This document shows, piece by piece, positions 17,631 through 27,296 of a stretch of 31,593 nt of DNA (position 1 is the first letter of the stretch; every line of letters starts with the position of its first letter). The notes under the pieces are model-generated. The model had not been told where the DNA came from. It saw nothing but the letters and a program-made list of their open reading frames with translations, and made no database searches. Where the stretch lies: the NCBI GenBank assembly GCA_900539665.1, contig UQCV01000022.1, positions 1 through 31,593 on the forward strand, in the 5' to 3' direction. The translations under genes were made by a program, and so were the position numbers. This DNA is from an uncultured Succinivibrionaceae bacterium (lineage in GTDB: Bacteria > Pseudomonadota > Gammaproteobacteria > Enterobacterales > Succinivibrionaceae).

Positions 17631-18333
17631 ATTTATTTCCTTATCAAGTCATGTTTGTTACATATTGAATGTACACACAGAGATTTAGTGTTTCGTCCTT
17701 GCAACTTCAATCCAGTGAGTTTTTTTTATACCCACCTCTACTACGTTTAATTTTAGTAAAAGCATAGTTCTTAATATGGCTTTGTTATCACAGTCTAATA
17801 AAAATATATTTAAAAAAACAAATATATCTCAAAATTTTGCTTACAAAACTTTTTAATCAATTGACATACTGCCTTTTATGTTTTTGATTCTTTTGAGTTA
17901 GCCTGCACCTAACGTAAGCTTTGCTCAACTCCACTCAAAAGCAACCTAAAACGGAAGACTAAACTCTAATTTTTCGCTTTGTGTACAGCTTATAAGTTTT
18001 TACAACTTTTTAGATGGCGAGATTTAAGTGTATTTAATGGCGAGGTTTGGACTCACACTACTACCATAATTAGCGCCACCATCTTTTTTTGTTGGGCTCT
18101 TGCCTTCTTTTACTTGCTCTTGCCTTGCTTTAGTTTGTTTAATTTTCAAAGCAAGGTCGCATAACCAAAACTTTTCTCTTTGAAGTTTAAAACCAGGTTT
18201 TTAATTTCAGTTTTGAAATTTAGCTTTAAAACGTAAGTCTCAAACAACATAGTATTACGTTATCTCGACCTTGCTTTTATAGGGAATTTTCCCTAACACC
18301 ATTAGCCCCTAAAGACACTAATGATATTAAAAA
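17631..18333. other. Spacer between the pilin and rubrerythrin genes
   Basis: 700 bp, AT-rich. A plus-strand frame at 17979-18164 reads as hydrophobic low-complexity sequence and lacks a ribosome binding site. No RNA gene was recognised. It contains the pilin promoter region. Confidence 0.4.
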
Positions 18334-18906
18334 CTAAAGACCAGTAACTTCTTCAAAATAAGCCTGAGGATGAGCGCAAGCTGGGCATACAGTTGGAGCT
18401 TCTTCGCCTTCATGAATGTAGCCACAGTTACGGCAACGCCAAATTACCTTACCGTCCTTCTTAAAGACTTTGCCTTGTTCAAGAGTTTCATAAAGAGTCT
18501 TATAACGTAATTCATGGCCCTTTTCAGCTGCACAAACAGCATCCCATACAGCAGCGATCTCAGGGAAGCCTTCTTCACGAGCAATTGCAGCAAAAGCTGG
18601 ATATGCTTCATACCATTCTTCGTGTTCACCAGCAGCAGCTGCTTTTAGGTTTTCCAAAGTAGTGCAAATCTTACCAGCAGGAAAAGCCATAGTAATTTCC
18701 ACATTACCACCTTCAAGGAACTTAAAGAAACGCTTAGCGTGTTCTTTTTCTTGGTCAGCAGTTTCAGTAAAAATAGCACTAATTTGTTCAAGACCTTCTT
18801 TCTTAGCTACAGAGGCAAAGAAAGTGTAACGGTTACGAGCTTGAGATTCCCCGGCGAAAGACTTGAGAAGATTAACTTCAGTACGAGTACCTTTTAATGA
18901 TGCCAT
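18334..18906 (-). CDS. rbr: Rubrerythrin
   Basis: 190-residue cytoplasmic non-haem iron peroxidase that reduces hydrogen peroxide in anaerobes. The diiron four-helix domain has the paired ligands ESQARNRY and DQEKEHAKRF in the first half, and EEWYEAYPAFAAIAREEG and AAEKGHELRYKTL in the second. The C-terminal rubredoxin domain carries CRNCGYIHEG and CPACAHPQAYF, the Fe(Cys)4 site. An in-frame ATG at 18951 exists, but the ATG at 18906 has GGGAG 8 bases upstream and gives the normal family N-terminus. It has no partner gene. Confidence 0.95.
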   Translation of the reverse strand: MASLKGTRTEVNLLKSFAGESQARNRYTFFASVAKKEGLEQISAIFTETADQEKEHAKRFFKFLEGGNVEITMAFPAGKICTTLENLKAAAAGEHEEWYEAYPAFAAIAREEGFPEIAAVWDAVCAAEKGHELRYKTLYETLEQGKVFKKDGKVIWRCRNCGYIHEGEEAPTVCPACAHPQAYFEEVTGL

Positions 18907-19630
18907 AATAATACTCCCTTTTATATTTATAATTGATTTAAACAAATGCAAATATGGCGCTTACGCTACGTGTTCAATTTTGCGTAGCCGTAAATACATC
19001 TGCTTAAAACATAACAGTAAGATTATCTCCAAAACCTCATTAAAAACTTTACCTTTTTAGAAGCTTTAACCCAAAACAAGCTCCTTTGAACCCCCTTTAA
19101 AGTATTTAACTAAGCTCCTTTCAAAACTAAGTTATTTTTGTTTTTAACGTTTTTGGAGACTAATATCCTCGCATTTCGAATTATAGACAAAGAAATGTGC
19201 GTCTTAAAACTTTTGTTGAGATTTTTTCTTTAAAATCGAGACTATTTACACAATATCATGTAACTCAAATAATTTTCAGTAAATTCAATTTATAAAAGGT
19301 TAAATTTTGCTCACTTTTAATCCAAGGTCATTCATTTTAAAAACGCTTTTACGAACTTTTACGACCTCTATTCAAGTCCGTTATTGATGACACCTTTAAA
19401 ATCCTTTACTCTAGGCTTTAGAAGCCACACGCTTAAATAAAATTTCTAGCTTATAAAGATATAGATATAGCTTGCTCCGCACCCTTGGCGTTCTCTATTC
19501 TTATCTCGCTATTGCATCTTTATTTTTAGCCCAACCAACCACCGTAAATTAGATACAATCCATCAAATTGATGTAAAAACACTCAAACTGTTGCAATATA
19601 AAGCAAATAATACATTTCCTTAAAAAAAAC
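18907..19630. other. Spacer between rbr and the tRNA operon
   Basis: About 720 bp of AT-rich DNA with no gene, RNA or repeat that I can support. Confidence 0.4.
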
Positions 19631-19658
19631 TTGACGCTTTAAAAAAATGAAATATAAT
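19631..19658 (+). promoter_or_regulatory. Sigma-70 promoter of the tRNA-Pro operon
   Basis: TTGACG (19631-19636), a 16-bp spacer and a consensus TATAAT (19653-19658), followed by the GC-rich discriminator GGGCAC. The GC-rich discriminator is typical of stringently controlled stable-RNA promoters. It lies 24 bp ahead of the first tRNA. Confidence 0.85.
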
Positions 19659-19682
19659 GGGCACAAGTTTTTTGAAACACAT

Positions 19683-19759
<77 letters not shown>

Positions 19760-19783
19760 TTCAAAAAAACTTTATTAAGAGAT

Positions 19784-19860
<77 letters not shown>

Positions 19861-19888
19861 TCTAAATAAAACACTCTGATAAATCAAG

Positions 19889-19911
19889 TCTCCTTTAAGG
19901 AGATTTTTTTT
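19889..19911 (+). terminator. Intrinsic terminator of the tRNA-Pro operon
   Basis: Compact hairpin (TCTCCT with AGGAGA, 3-nt loop) followed by eight T, 29 bp past the second tRNA. Confidence 0.9.
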
Positions 19912-20112
19912 GCTCTGCGCGGATTTTGGACCAAGCTCTTCTTCATTCTTTTTTTTCTTCCTCTTCTTTTTTCTCCTTTCTTCGTTTTGCTCTTCGTTTT
20001 TGGCGTCACACTTTCACTTTTCACTTACTTGTTGTTTCACTTACCTATCGTCTTCTTTAAGACATTTGAGTAATTATTTTACACTTTGAAACTGTAGCTT
20101 TAAAAAAGCAAA
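19912..20112. other. Polypyrimidine-rich spacer at the tRNA/accessory boundary
   Basis: The plus strand at about 19935-19995 is almost entirely T and C (repeated CTTCTT, TTTTTTCT). No gene is present. It marks the junction between the tRNA operon and the convergent restriction-like operon. Confidence 0.5.
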
Positions 20113-20144
20113 AGGAAGACCCAAAATTCATTACGGGTCTTCCT
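20101..20144 (-). terminator. Terminator of the restriction-like operon
   Basis: 10-bp stem (20113-20122 with 20135-20144) and a 12-nt loop. On the minus strand it is followed by U-rich sequence from the A-rich stretch at 20101-20113. It lies 102 bp past the nuclease stop codon. Confidence 0.7.
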
Positions 20145-20245
20145 CAGTTAAATTAAACTAGCCCACTTTAAGAACCTCAAAGCCACGCCTCACGGCAATA
20201 CACAACCATAAGTGGCAGCAAGTAACTTAAGCTTTCGGTTAGAAA

Positions 20246-22144
20246 CTAAAGTTTTCCCCCTCTTAACGCCTGCATGAACATACTTTCTTCATATTCATGC
20301 ATCGCTTCAAGCTTATCTATAAGCACCATAAAACTACGGCTAAAAACATCACTAGTACCGGAGTTTACAAGCACCCCACCAATTGATGGAAATATGGTAT
20401 ACGCCCCTTCGATGCTATGGCCAATGCCGTAACCACTAATCCAATCAGCCCCACGGGCATAAATCGCCCAAATCGCTTTAATTGGGTTTTGGAGGTTATG
20501 CACGGTACGCACATTAACTGAATTTAAGTATTTTTCAGTTAAAGACTTAATATAGTTTCGTTGTACGCTTTTATCTGAGCTGTGTTTAGCATCCATAATA
20601 AAATAGTCTGGCAAAACACGGTTAGCCCATTTAATTTTAAAAACAAAATCCGGAGTTAAGTAATAGCTACTACTATTGTAGTATTCGCTCTTTATAACTA
20701 CGAGATCGTTTTCTGCGGCATTTTTTAACGTATAGATTCGAGGTTCATACCACATTTCTAAGGTTAAACGGTCATTCAATGTCCATTTATAGTAATTAAA
20801 TGGTGATGACGATGGGCGCACTGCTTGAGCCTTACCCCCAAAACAAAGCTCACTCATATCATGCCATTCACGCGCTTTGCTTGTAAAACCAAGATCCTGC
20901 AATGAATGCACAATCTTAGTTAAAACCGTAAATTCATAAAGCTTATCGAGTTTTATAAAGTGGCAGGCAAAGTCATTGAGTTCAACTCGGGACTTACATA
21001 GCTTATACCAACTATCGATGGCATTAAAGAACGTTCGATACAAAGGATTACGTGCCGCAAACGGAGTAATTTCCGGTAATACCGGCCGTACATTCCCACG
21101 AATCCCCGTTAGTAACCTAAAGTTACGATACATCCGAAAAAACTTATCTTGTAGTTTTTTAATGCGGCCTTCATGGCGAGCTAAGGTACTTAAGCTGTAT
21201 TCATGAACAATTTGATGGTAGCTTATGTAATTTGCATAACGCACCAAAGGTAAATCGCCACTAACAACACTACTGTTATGGATAAACTTAAGCAGATCTG
21301 AAAGCTTCGTTTCTACCTGTTCAAAAAAACCGGCAATAACTTGATTTTCATAAAGCTTACCTGAAGCTTTAACTACTTCTTCCGCCGCATAGGCAGCCTT
21401 TACAGGTAAACTATCTAAACTAAATTGACGTTCTTCCGGTAAACAATAACCTAAAGCCTCAGGGTTGCTACTAAGCCAGTATATAGCCTCTGGGGAATTA
21501 GGCATGCCATTAGGCTTAATCTCTAACGACGGTTCATACCGTCTTCTAATTCTACGGGAAAACTCCACCCAATTACTGCTAAATAATTCCTCCAATTCTT
21601 CCGCTCTATCGATAAGCGAAATAAAGGAACTACTTCCGGCATGGCCTTTTAAACAAAGCTCATCAATTTGGTCATAATCCATATCGATGGCATCGAGCAG
21701 CCCTCTAATTTCATTAGCACTTTGTCTTGTCGCAAGGACTTCAACAAAGAAGCTACATTCAATGCTCTGCTCGGTCCCAAAACCTGCCACAATTTTTATT
21801 TCATGACGTCCAGGAATGCCACGAAACGGTTGCGCCACATGCGGTAGCTGTTCGTTAGTATCCCAGTCTACTGTCCAACCAGGTTCCCCGTCGCTACAAG
21901 CGCTATTGTAGACACAATCGTAAACATCCACCCCCACAAACACCTTAGGAGCGGTATTTAACAATTCCGGATTATCAGCTAAAACTAAGCGTATGATAAG
22001 TTCAAGCTTATAATCCTCGGGCACTGCTAAGATCGTATCCGTACATTCCCGAAATGGGCATCGTACGCCGTCTTTTACCACGACGTACGAAGTACCAGGA
22101 CCTTCCCAGCCGCCCGGCACAACATTTAATGTTGCATCCAGCAT
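20246..22144 (-). CDS. DUF2357 / PD-(D/E)XK nuclease subunit of an McrBC-type system (McrC-like)
   Basis: 632-residue predicted endonuclease, partner of the upstream McrB-like ATPase. The N-terminal 140 residues are beta-rich and unrecognised. A helical DUF2357-like region follows (about 230-350, with LYENQVIAGFFEQVETKL), then the PD-(D/E)XK core: Glu404 in KLYEFTVL, Pro498-Asp499 in YYLTPDFVFKI and Asp518-Ala-Lys520 in FIMDAKH, giving a complete E...PD...DxK catalytic set. The ATG at 22144 has GGAGG 9 bases upstream; a TTG at 22150 sits too close to it. The gene begins 28 bp after the ATPase stop codon, so the two form one operon. In McrBC systems this subunit cuts nucleic acid when driven by the McrB ring; the target here is unknown. 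Confidence 0.85.
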   Translation of the reverse strand: MLDATLNVVPGGWEGPGTSYVVVKDGVRCPFRECTDTILAVPEDYKLELIIRLVLADNPELLNTAPKVFVGVDVYDCVYNSACSDGEPGWTVDWDTNEQLPHVAQPFRGIPGRHEIKIVAGFGTEQSIECSFFVEVLATRQSANEIRGLLDAIDMDYDQIDELCLKGHAGSSSFISLIDRAEELEELFSSNWVEFSRRIRRRYEPSLEIKPNGMPNSPEAIYWLSSNPEALGYCLPEERQFSLDSLPVKAAYAAEEVVKASGKLYENQVIAGFFEQVETKLSDLLKFIHNSSVVSGDLPLVRYANYISYHQIVHEYSLSTLARHEGRIKKLQDKFFRMYRNFRLLTGIRGNVRPVLPEITPFAARNPLYRTFFNAIDSWYKLCKSRVELNDFACHFIKLDKLYEFTVLTKIVHSLQDLGFTSKAREWHDMSELCFGGKAQAVRPSSSPFNYYKWTLNDRLTLEMWYEPRIYTLKNAAENDLVVIKSEYYNSSSYYLTPDFVFKIKWANRVLPDYFIMDAKHSSDKSVQRNYIKSLTEKYLNSVNVRTVHNLQNPIKAIWAIYARGADWISGYGIGHSIEGAYTIFPSIGGVLVNSGTSDVFSRSFMVLIDKLEAMHEYEESMFMQALRGGKL

Positions 22145-22172
22145 CAGCAAAAACCTCCGTTCCGTCTATGAC

Positions 22173-25055
22173 TTAATTTAGGAACTGGTAGCTGTTCATA
22201 CGATCAGCGCCTTCGGCAATGATCTGCTGCAAGAGGCGGGATGAATCTACTAATTCATACTTAGTAAAAATTTCGTCAAGGCGTTCGAGGCGTTTCCCAA
22301 AAGCTTCACCAATCCCACTAATTAATGGCAATATAAACTGTTTTACCGCAAAGTCTAAGGTCAACTGTTCATCGTTATCAAGCATGCTTAAAGCAACATT
22401 GACAAAGTTTAAGAATTGGTGATGTTTACGGAAGGAGACTACAATTCGTTGGCCAAAATCTGAATTTTCTGAGCTCAAATGTTCTTCGATTTCAGTTAAA
22501 ACTTGGTAAACCCCATTAGAAGTGGTAGCGTCACCACTTGCAAAGAGGGTGCTCCAATCTTTAGCGCTATAAGTCTGCATAGCTTCTAAGTTTTGTTTTA
22601 AGATTCTATTATCTTCACCTTGGCTTGGACGTTCTTCAAATAAAATTACCGCCGCACGGTCCATCATACGTGGAGACATAACGTTGACGGTATCATCGCT
22701 ATTAACAGTCCCAATAAAGTGCAAGTAGTCAGGCACTTTGAGGTATGGTTTTTCAGGTGAACCGGTAAAGATTAACCCATCTGATTCCCCTGAACCTAAA
22801 TCCATAAATGAGGAGAAGTAGTGTTCTGGAGATGAAAGATTCATTTCATCAAGTAACACGATTGATGGAGTCACTAAAGAGCTAGACTTTTCAGCATCAA
22901 GAGTATTTAGTAATTCCCACAAGCCGGTTGGCGCTGCTTGGAAAATCCCAGCCAAACTATTCCAATACCCCAAAATATCGCGTTGAGAGGTCCAACCACG
23001 AGCGACAGGCACTGGCAACATACGTTTATTAAGATTTAACGCTTTACCTAAACACTTAACGAACGAAGTTTTACCAGACCCGGGCAAGCCCGCAAAAATA
23101 GTAAATTTATTTTGCGCAATAGTTACAACTGCAGCTACGAGCTTTGAGCGATCAATACAGCGCCCCATGCCTCTTAAACTACGACTTAAATCTTCAATAA
23201 AGCGGTTACGAGATTTATTGATGTTATCAATCTTCACGCAACTAACAGGCTGTGAATCAAAACTAAAGCCACTAGTAGCCCCCGTGCGAACAGAAGTGAA
23301 AGCTTTGAGCATTGAATGCATGTCTAGGTAACGCGCCGATAGACCAGCGACTTCTGAGCGCAATTCATCACCAAGCTTATCTTTAGTTTTTTGCATGGTT
23401 TCAAGCTCTTTACGCATTGCTTCACAATCGCGCATCAACTGTTTATGTTCCGCCATAAGGACGCCGTGTTCTTCTTCAGATACCGTACGAGGTTTTGGCG
23501 GTTGGCGGACTTTGCTTTCTTGCGCGCCCACTGTTTTATTGATTTTATTTAAAGTAGTTCTAGCAGCTGTAATCTGACTTTCAAGGGTGGAAAGTTCACT
23601 ACGCGCCTTCTTTTGTTCAGTCTTAATATCATCAAGCATGTCTTTGCGATATTTAAGCAACATGTCTGATGCATGAGCATCAATATATTCGCAGATAAAT
23701 CTCTTAGCATCAGACATTTCTTCGAGAGTCCCGAATAATTTACTCCGCTGGCTATCGAAATTAGCTACGTTTTCAATCAACGCAAGCGCTCGGCGACAGC
23801 GACGAGGGTTGATTCTTAGATTTTTAATAGATTGTAGGATCGATGAAAAGTGAGACATGCTACTTGAGGAAGAGCGTAGATTACGAAATTCCTTTTGCAA
23901 AGCCGGAGCACAGTACCTATCAACGATCTTTTTATTGTCGATATAATCAAGCGTAGTCGATAAATTATTCCAATATTCCAGATCTAACTGCACTAAATAA
24001 CTGCGGTTTACATCCCCAAACTGCATATGGAAAACATGATCCGCTACTTCATCTTGCTTAAAGTACTTAATTGTAGCGTTATCCTGGTCTTTGGTGACGA
24101 AAGAGCCTTTGTCAGCAACAGCTAAAGTATACTTATAGCAATCAAGAGAACCATCGCTCCCTGAAAGGTCCAAGTTAGCTAAAAATGGCCCTACAAAAAC
24201 TTTCTTTTTAACGATCCGAACTCGAGCAGTTCCATCTCCAGGTTCTGCCGTGCCCATTTTTCTTTCTACTTCGCGCGCCACGCTATATTGCAATTGATCA
24301 TTGCTTTCAATATCTTGGCAAAAGTCTTCAACTGCGTTTCTTAACAAATCATTTACTGGAGGCACGGTGTTTTTACCAGACAAAGCGCCTTGATAGATCT
24401 TGTTTAGGAGATAACCACCTAAGAAACGCTTAGTTTCTTCGTTTTCCGCTTCAGAGTCGGAATCTGCCATTTGTTTGGCACGTTCTTCTAAACCTTGATT
24501 GAAACGTACGGGAAAAATCTTTAAAGCTTTGGCATAAGCACTTGAAGCTTCTTTTTCATTGTAAAAAACATTTACATAATCAAATTCACGCGAGGTGCAA
24601 TCAACGCCTTCAAGCATATAGATTTCTGTTGATAACAGCACAAATCTAGTTGAAAGACGTCTTTGCGTGTAAATAAAAGGCGCATTGGCATCTGGCACTT
24701 CACAATTTAATATTTCTATAAAGTCATCTACCGGGACGTCTTTAATATTTTCAGAATATACAGTGTAGTTGCATTTTGTATCAGATTTTAAAGACTCGCC
24801 CACATTCATCTGGATTAGTTTGTAATCACCGTATTTGCTTTGCACTTGATCAGCGTTAGAGGTCAAAAATACTTGATTTGATTCGCAGAAGAATTCTTTA
24901 ACATTTACTCTATCGTATGAATATCCTTTGGGGTTGGTGCTATCGGCAAACTTTTCAAAAGCAATATTAACGTATGCACACTCATGGCCGTTACTTTTGC
25001 TCGTAAATAATTTCTTATCGAGTATACCTACTACTGTACGATAATTATTACTCAT
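22173..25055 (-). CDS. McrB-like AAA+ NTPase with long N-terminal region and coiled coil
   Basis: 960 residues. Residues 1-440 are an unrecognised N-terminal region, starting with a beta-rich part (1-190) that could be a target-recognition module. A long charged coiled coil spans about 455-575. The AAA+ motor follows: Walker A GLPGSGKT (656-663), Walker B SIVLLDEMN (732-739), the McrB-type NxxD motif as NSDD (785-788) and candidate arginine fingers in SPRMMDRA (R796, R800), then a helical C-terminal lid. The Walker B MN and NxxD motif are characteristic of the McrB branch, which prefers GTP. Canonical E. coli McrB is about half this size. AAGGA lies 7 bases before the ATG. It is the first gene of the two-gene operon. 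Confidence 0.88.
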   Translation of the reverse strand: MSNNYRTVVGILDKKLFTSKSNGHECAYVNIAFEKFADSTNPKGYSYDRVNVKEFFCESNQVFLTSNADQVQSKYGDYKLIQMNVGESLKSDTKCNYTVYSENIKDVPVDDFIEILNCEVPDANAPFIYTQRRLSTRFVLLSTEIYMLEGVDCTSREFDYVNVFYNEKEASSAYAKALKIFPVRFNQGLEERAKQMADSDSEAENEETKRFLGGYLLNKIYQGALSGKNTVPPVNDLLRNAVEDFCQDIESNDQLQYSVAREVERKMGTAEPGDGTARVRIVKKKVFVGPFLANLDLSGSDGSLDCYKYTLAVADKGSFVTKDQDNATIKYFKQDEVADHVFHMQFGDVNRSYLVQLDLEYWNNLSTTLDYIDNKKIVDRYCAPALQKEFRNLRSSSSSMSHFSSILQSIKNLRINPRRCRRALALIENVANFDSQRSKLFGTLEEMSDAKRFICEYIDAHASDMLLKYRKDMLDDIKTEQKKARSELSTLESQITAARTTLNKINKTVGAQESKVRQPPKPRTVSEEEHGVLMAEHKQLMRDCEAMRKELETMQKTKDKLGDELRSEVAGLSARYLDMHSMLKAFTSVRTGATSGFSFDSQPVSCVKIDNINKSRNRFIEDLSRSLRGMGRCIDRSKLVAAVVTIAQNKFTIFAGLPGSGKTSFVKCLGKALNLNKRMLPVPVARGWTSQRDILGYWNSLAGIFQAAPTGLWELLNTLDAEKSSSLVTPSIVLLDEMNLSSPEHYFSSFMDLGSGESDGLIFTGSPEKPYLKVPDYLHFIGTVNSDDTVNVMSPRMMDRAAVILFEERPSQGEDNRILKQNLEAMQTYSAKDWSTLFASGDATTSNGVYQVLTEIEEHLSSENSDFGQRIVVSFRKHHQFLNFVNVALSMLDNDEQLTLDFAVKQFILPLISGIGEAFGKRLERLDEIFTKYELVDSSRLLQQIIAEGADRMNSYQFLN

Positions 25056-26350
25056 GTTTTAATCCTTCTCTTTTTTGTTTATATATATGTATCTATATGT
25101 ATTTTTATATAGCGATTACGAAAGTGTATGGCTCAACTTAAGGTTGAAGCTATTACGTTATGCTTTTTAGCGTTTAGATTTATAAACGCTGTGTTATTAA
25201 CTAGTATTGCAATTGTTAATTTGTAGTAACCAATTGGCAATTAAGTTTGTGCTTGGCCAGGTTAGAATTAAATTGAGTTAACTTAAAGCGATTAGCAAAA
25301 TTTTACTCATGAAAACTCAAGGAATAAGCTCATAACTAAAATTCACAACCAAGTAGCAAAGCCAAATTGAGGTCGAGCTTAATTAAAAGGTTAAGGTGCA
25401 AATCAACATATCGAAGAACACAAATTCTGTTAGTCAAAACAAGAACTTAATTCTAATACTTAGAGATTTTAAACCTAAAATTGAACAATTGATTGAGCTC
25501 GGTGTTTTTGGCCACACACAAAACAACACAATCTCATATTATATACCGAAATTAGCTCGTTCTGATAACAGCTTTAAGCTTAAATCGAGAGTTACCGAGC
25601 ATTATAGAAACTTAGTTTATTGCAAAACCCAAATATCATCCACAACCATATGATCCCCCTCGGTAAATAGCAAGCCTTGGAGCCAATCCTTATTTTTTTA
25701 CTTTTTTCTTATTGCGTCCGCCCAAAACACATTTTTTTTGAGCGCATCCGAACTTGTACAAAAGATAATGCTTTTGAAGATTTTGCTTACTACGCTTAAA
25801 GACGAATGAAAAAAGCTTAAAGGCAAGCCTAAAGACAAACGTAAAGAGAACAACTAAAAAGATAAGCTTTAGGCTAGATTCTCGACCAAAACTTAAAATC
25901 AGAGTTACAACTAAAGCAGGTCATACTAGGAAAACCAAAACTCCAATATATTAGTAGCAAATTAGAAGCTAACAAAATAAAGCAAACCACATTTGAGAGC
26001 CTAACGCATTTGGTACTCCGAAAACTTAAGCTGACACTTTTTAGATTTTTAGATGTAAGCATGGTCGGCCTAAGTGAATTTGGTGATTTTTAGGTCCAAA
26101 CTCCTCCAAATATCGGTTTAACCTCAACCTAACATCATCCAAATATGAAACCAATACTGACTTTCATAAAAAAGTTTGGGATATATAAAATAATTATTAA
26201 TTTTTGCTTAAGGTTTGTGTTATTTATTGATTAATGAACGCAAATTAATCTACAGAAATGTGATCAAATCGAGCAGAATTTGGGTACATCACTTTTTGAG
26301 CAAAAATGCAATAAATATTTTTAAATTAATCACACATTTACGTAAATTTT
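25056..26350. other. AT-rich interval upstream of the restriction-like operon
   Basis: About 1.3 kb. It holds the operon promoter region (an AT alternation of TATATA words at 25078-25112), one doubtful small gene (25396-25653) and a 7-bp inverted repeat GATTAAT/ATTAATC at 26229-26250. Nothing else is recognised. Confidence 0.45.
25396..25653 (+). CDS. Possible small protein or gene remnant (85 residues)
   Basis: GTG start with AGG very close upstream and no good Shine-Dalgarno sequence. The translation is hydrophilic with one plausible helix-strand segment (LILRDFKPKIEQLIELGVFG, then NNTISYYIPKLAR) and no known domain. It is divergent from the restriction-like operon, 340 bp from its start. 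It could be the broken end of a larger gene lost from this accessory region; equally it could be chance. Confidence 0.3.
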   Translation: MQINISKNTNSVSQNKNLILILRDFKPKIEQLIELGVFGHTQNNTISYYIPKLARSDNSFKLKSRVTEHYRNLVYCKTQISSTTI

Positions 26351-26380
26351 ATGACAAGACTTTGAAAAATATGAGATAAT
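26351..26380 (+). promoter_or_regulatory. Putative promoter of the 243-residue gene
   Basis: ATGACA (26351-26356), an 18-bp spacer and GATAAT (26375-26380). It implies a leader of about 135 nt containing the complementary pairs GGAAGT/ACTTCC and GTTATG/CATAAC around 26397-26445, which could fold before the start codon. Confidence 0.45.
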
Positions 26381-26521
26381 TACAACGCGCATACAAGGAA
26401 GTATGCCGGCCAGAGTTATGAGACTAACCACTTCCATAACCGAGGTCCCTCAAAGCTAAAACATATTTTTCAACATTTTTATTTTTTAGTGTATTTAGCA
26501 GGCAGAAAAGGAGTAACGACC

Positions 26522-27253
26522 ATGGATAGACCAGATTTCTACAATGTAAATCTTGATTTGATTTGCAAACTTTTTGAACGTGATGCAGATGGCTCCTACA
26601 AGAACGCCGTTGCGTGCCAGAATTTTATCGAATCCGTTTTAAACGATCTCGAAGAAACTAAGAACCTTAAGAATCCAAAGCTCAAAACTGTTGAATTCAC
26701 CGGTCTTAGCAAGCTTTCACACAACAAGCCAGCCTCTCAGAACGCTGACTTAATCGACACCAACTTCAATCCTGATGCTTTAGGTGTTTCTGTAGCAAGA
26801 CAATTCCCATATATTTGGGACCACACCTATGTTTTTGACTTTGTGTGCGATGGTGTTGCTTCACAGCTCTTCATTGTGAATGAAAGCGTTAAGTTCATGA
26901 CTTGGTGGCACGACATCAGCTTCTTTAGCGATCGTCTCTACCGCGTGCACTGCCAGAAGAACGATGGTAAGAAGCGTTATCTTGCATTCCTTATCACCGA
27001 TAACATGTTTAGCAACAGCTCTGACAAAGCAGAATTTACTCAGTCTAACCCGTTCCATACTGTAAGTTATTTCAATAACAAGAACGGCGTTAAAGACGAA
27101 AACTTTGAAGTTCATTACATCTACACTGTTAATGAATCAGGTCGAGAATACTCTAACCTTGAAAACTGGACTCGTGCTTTGATCGTAAAGCCTGAAGAAC
27201 AACAGGACAATGTATCAGATATTAGCGAAGCCAAAAAAACAAGAGTAGCTTGA
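26522..27253 (+). CDS. Uncharacterised 243-residue cytoplasmic protein
   Basis: Not recognised. The start at 26522 is set by AAGGAG with 8-base spacing; an earlier in-frame ATG at 26489 lacks one. There is no signal peptide or membrane helix. It is an alpha/beta protein with an N-terminal helical part (1-55), then strand-rich segments (YVFDFVCDGVASQLFIVN, RYLAFLITDN, FEVHYIYTVN) and an aromatic cluster TWWHDISFF near residue 130; the last 20 residues are acidic and Lys-rich. Codon choice looks like that of a well-expressed gene (many AAC, AAG, ATC, TTC), unlike the surrounding AT-rich DNA. It has its own promoter and a strong terminator. Whether it belongs with the restriction-like operon 1.5 kb away is unknown. 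Confidence 0.8.
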   Translation: MDRPDFYNVNLDLICKLFERDADGSYKNAVACQNFIESVLNDLEETKNLKNPKLKTVEFTGLSKLSHNKPASQNADLIDTNFNPDALGVSVARQFPYIWDHTYVFDFVCDGVASQLFIVNESVKFMTWWHDISFFSDRLYRVHCQKNDGKKRYLAFLITDNMFSNSSDKAEFTQSNPFHTVSYFNNKNGVKDENFEVHYIYTVNESGREYSNLENWTRALIVKPEEQQDNVSDISEAKKTRVA

Positions 27254-27296
27254 AAATAAATAAAAATAAAATGCTTTCTGACTGCTAGTGGTTTTT

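Noticed and set aside
17861..17890. Consensus TTGACA as a promoter
   Set aside because: No acceptable -10 box at 16-18 bases and no gene downstream on that strand.
17979..18164. 61-codon plus-strand frame with a hydrophobic end
   Set aside because: Hydrophobicity follows from T-rich DNA; no start signal.
25874..26062. 62-codon minus-strand frame
   Set aside because: No ribosome binding site, AT-driven composition and no similarity recognised.
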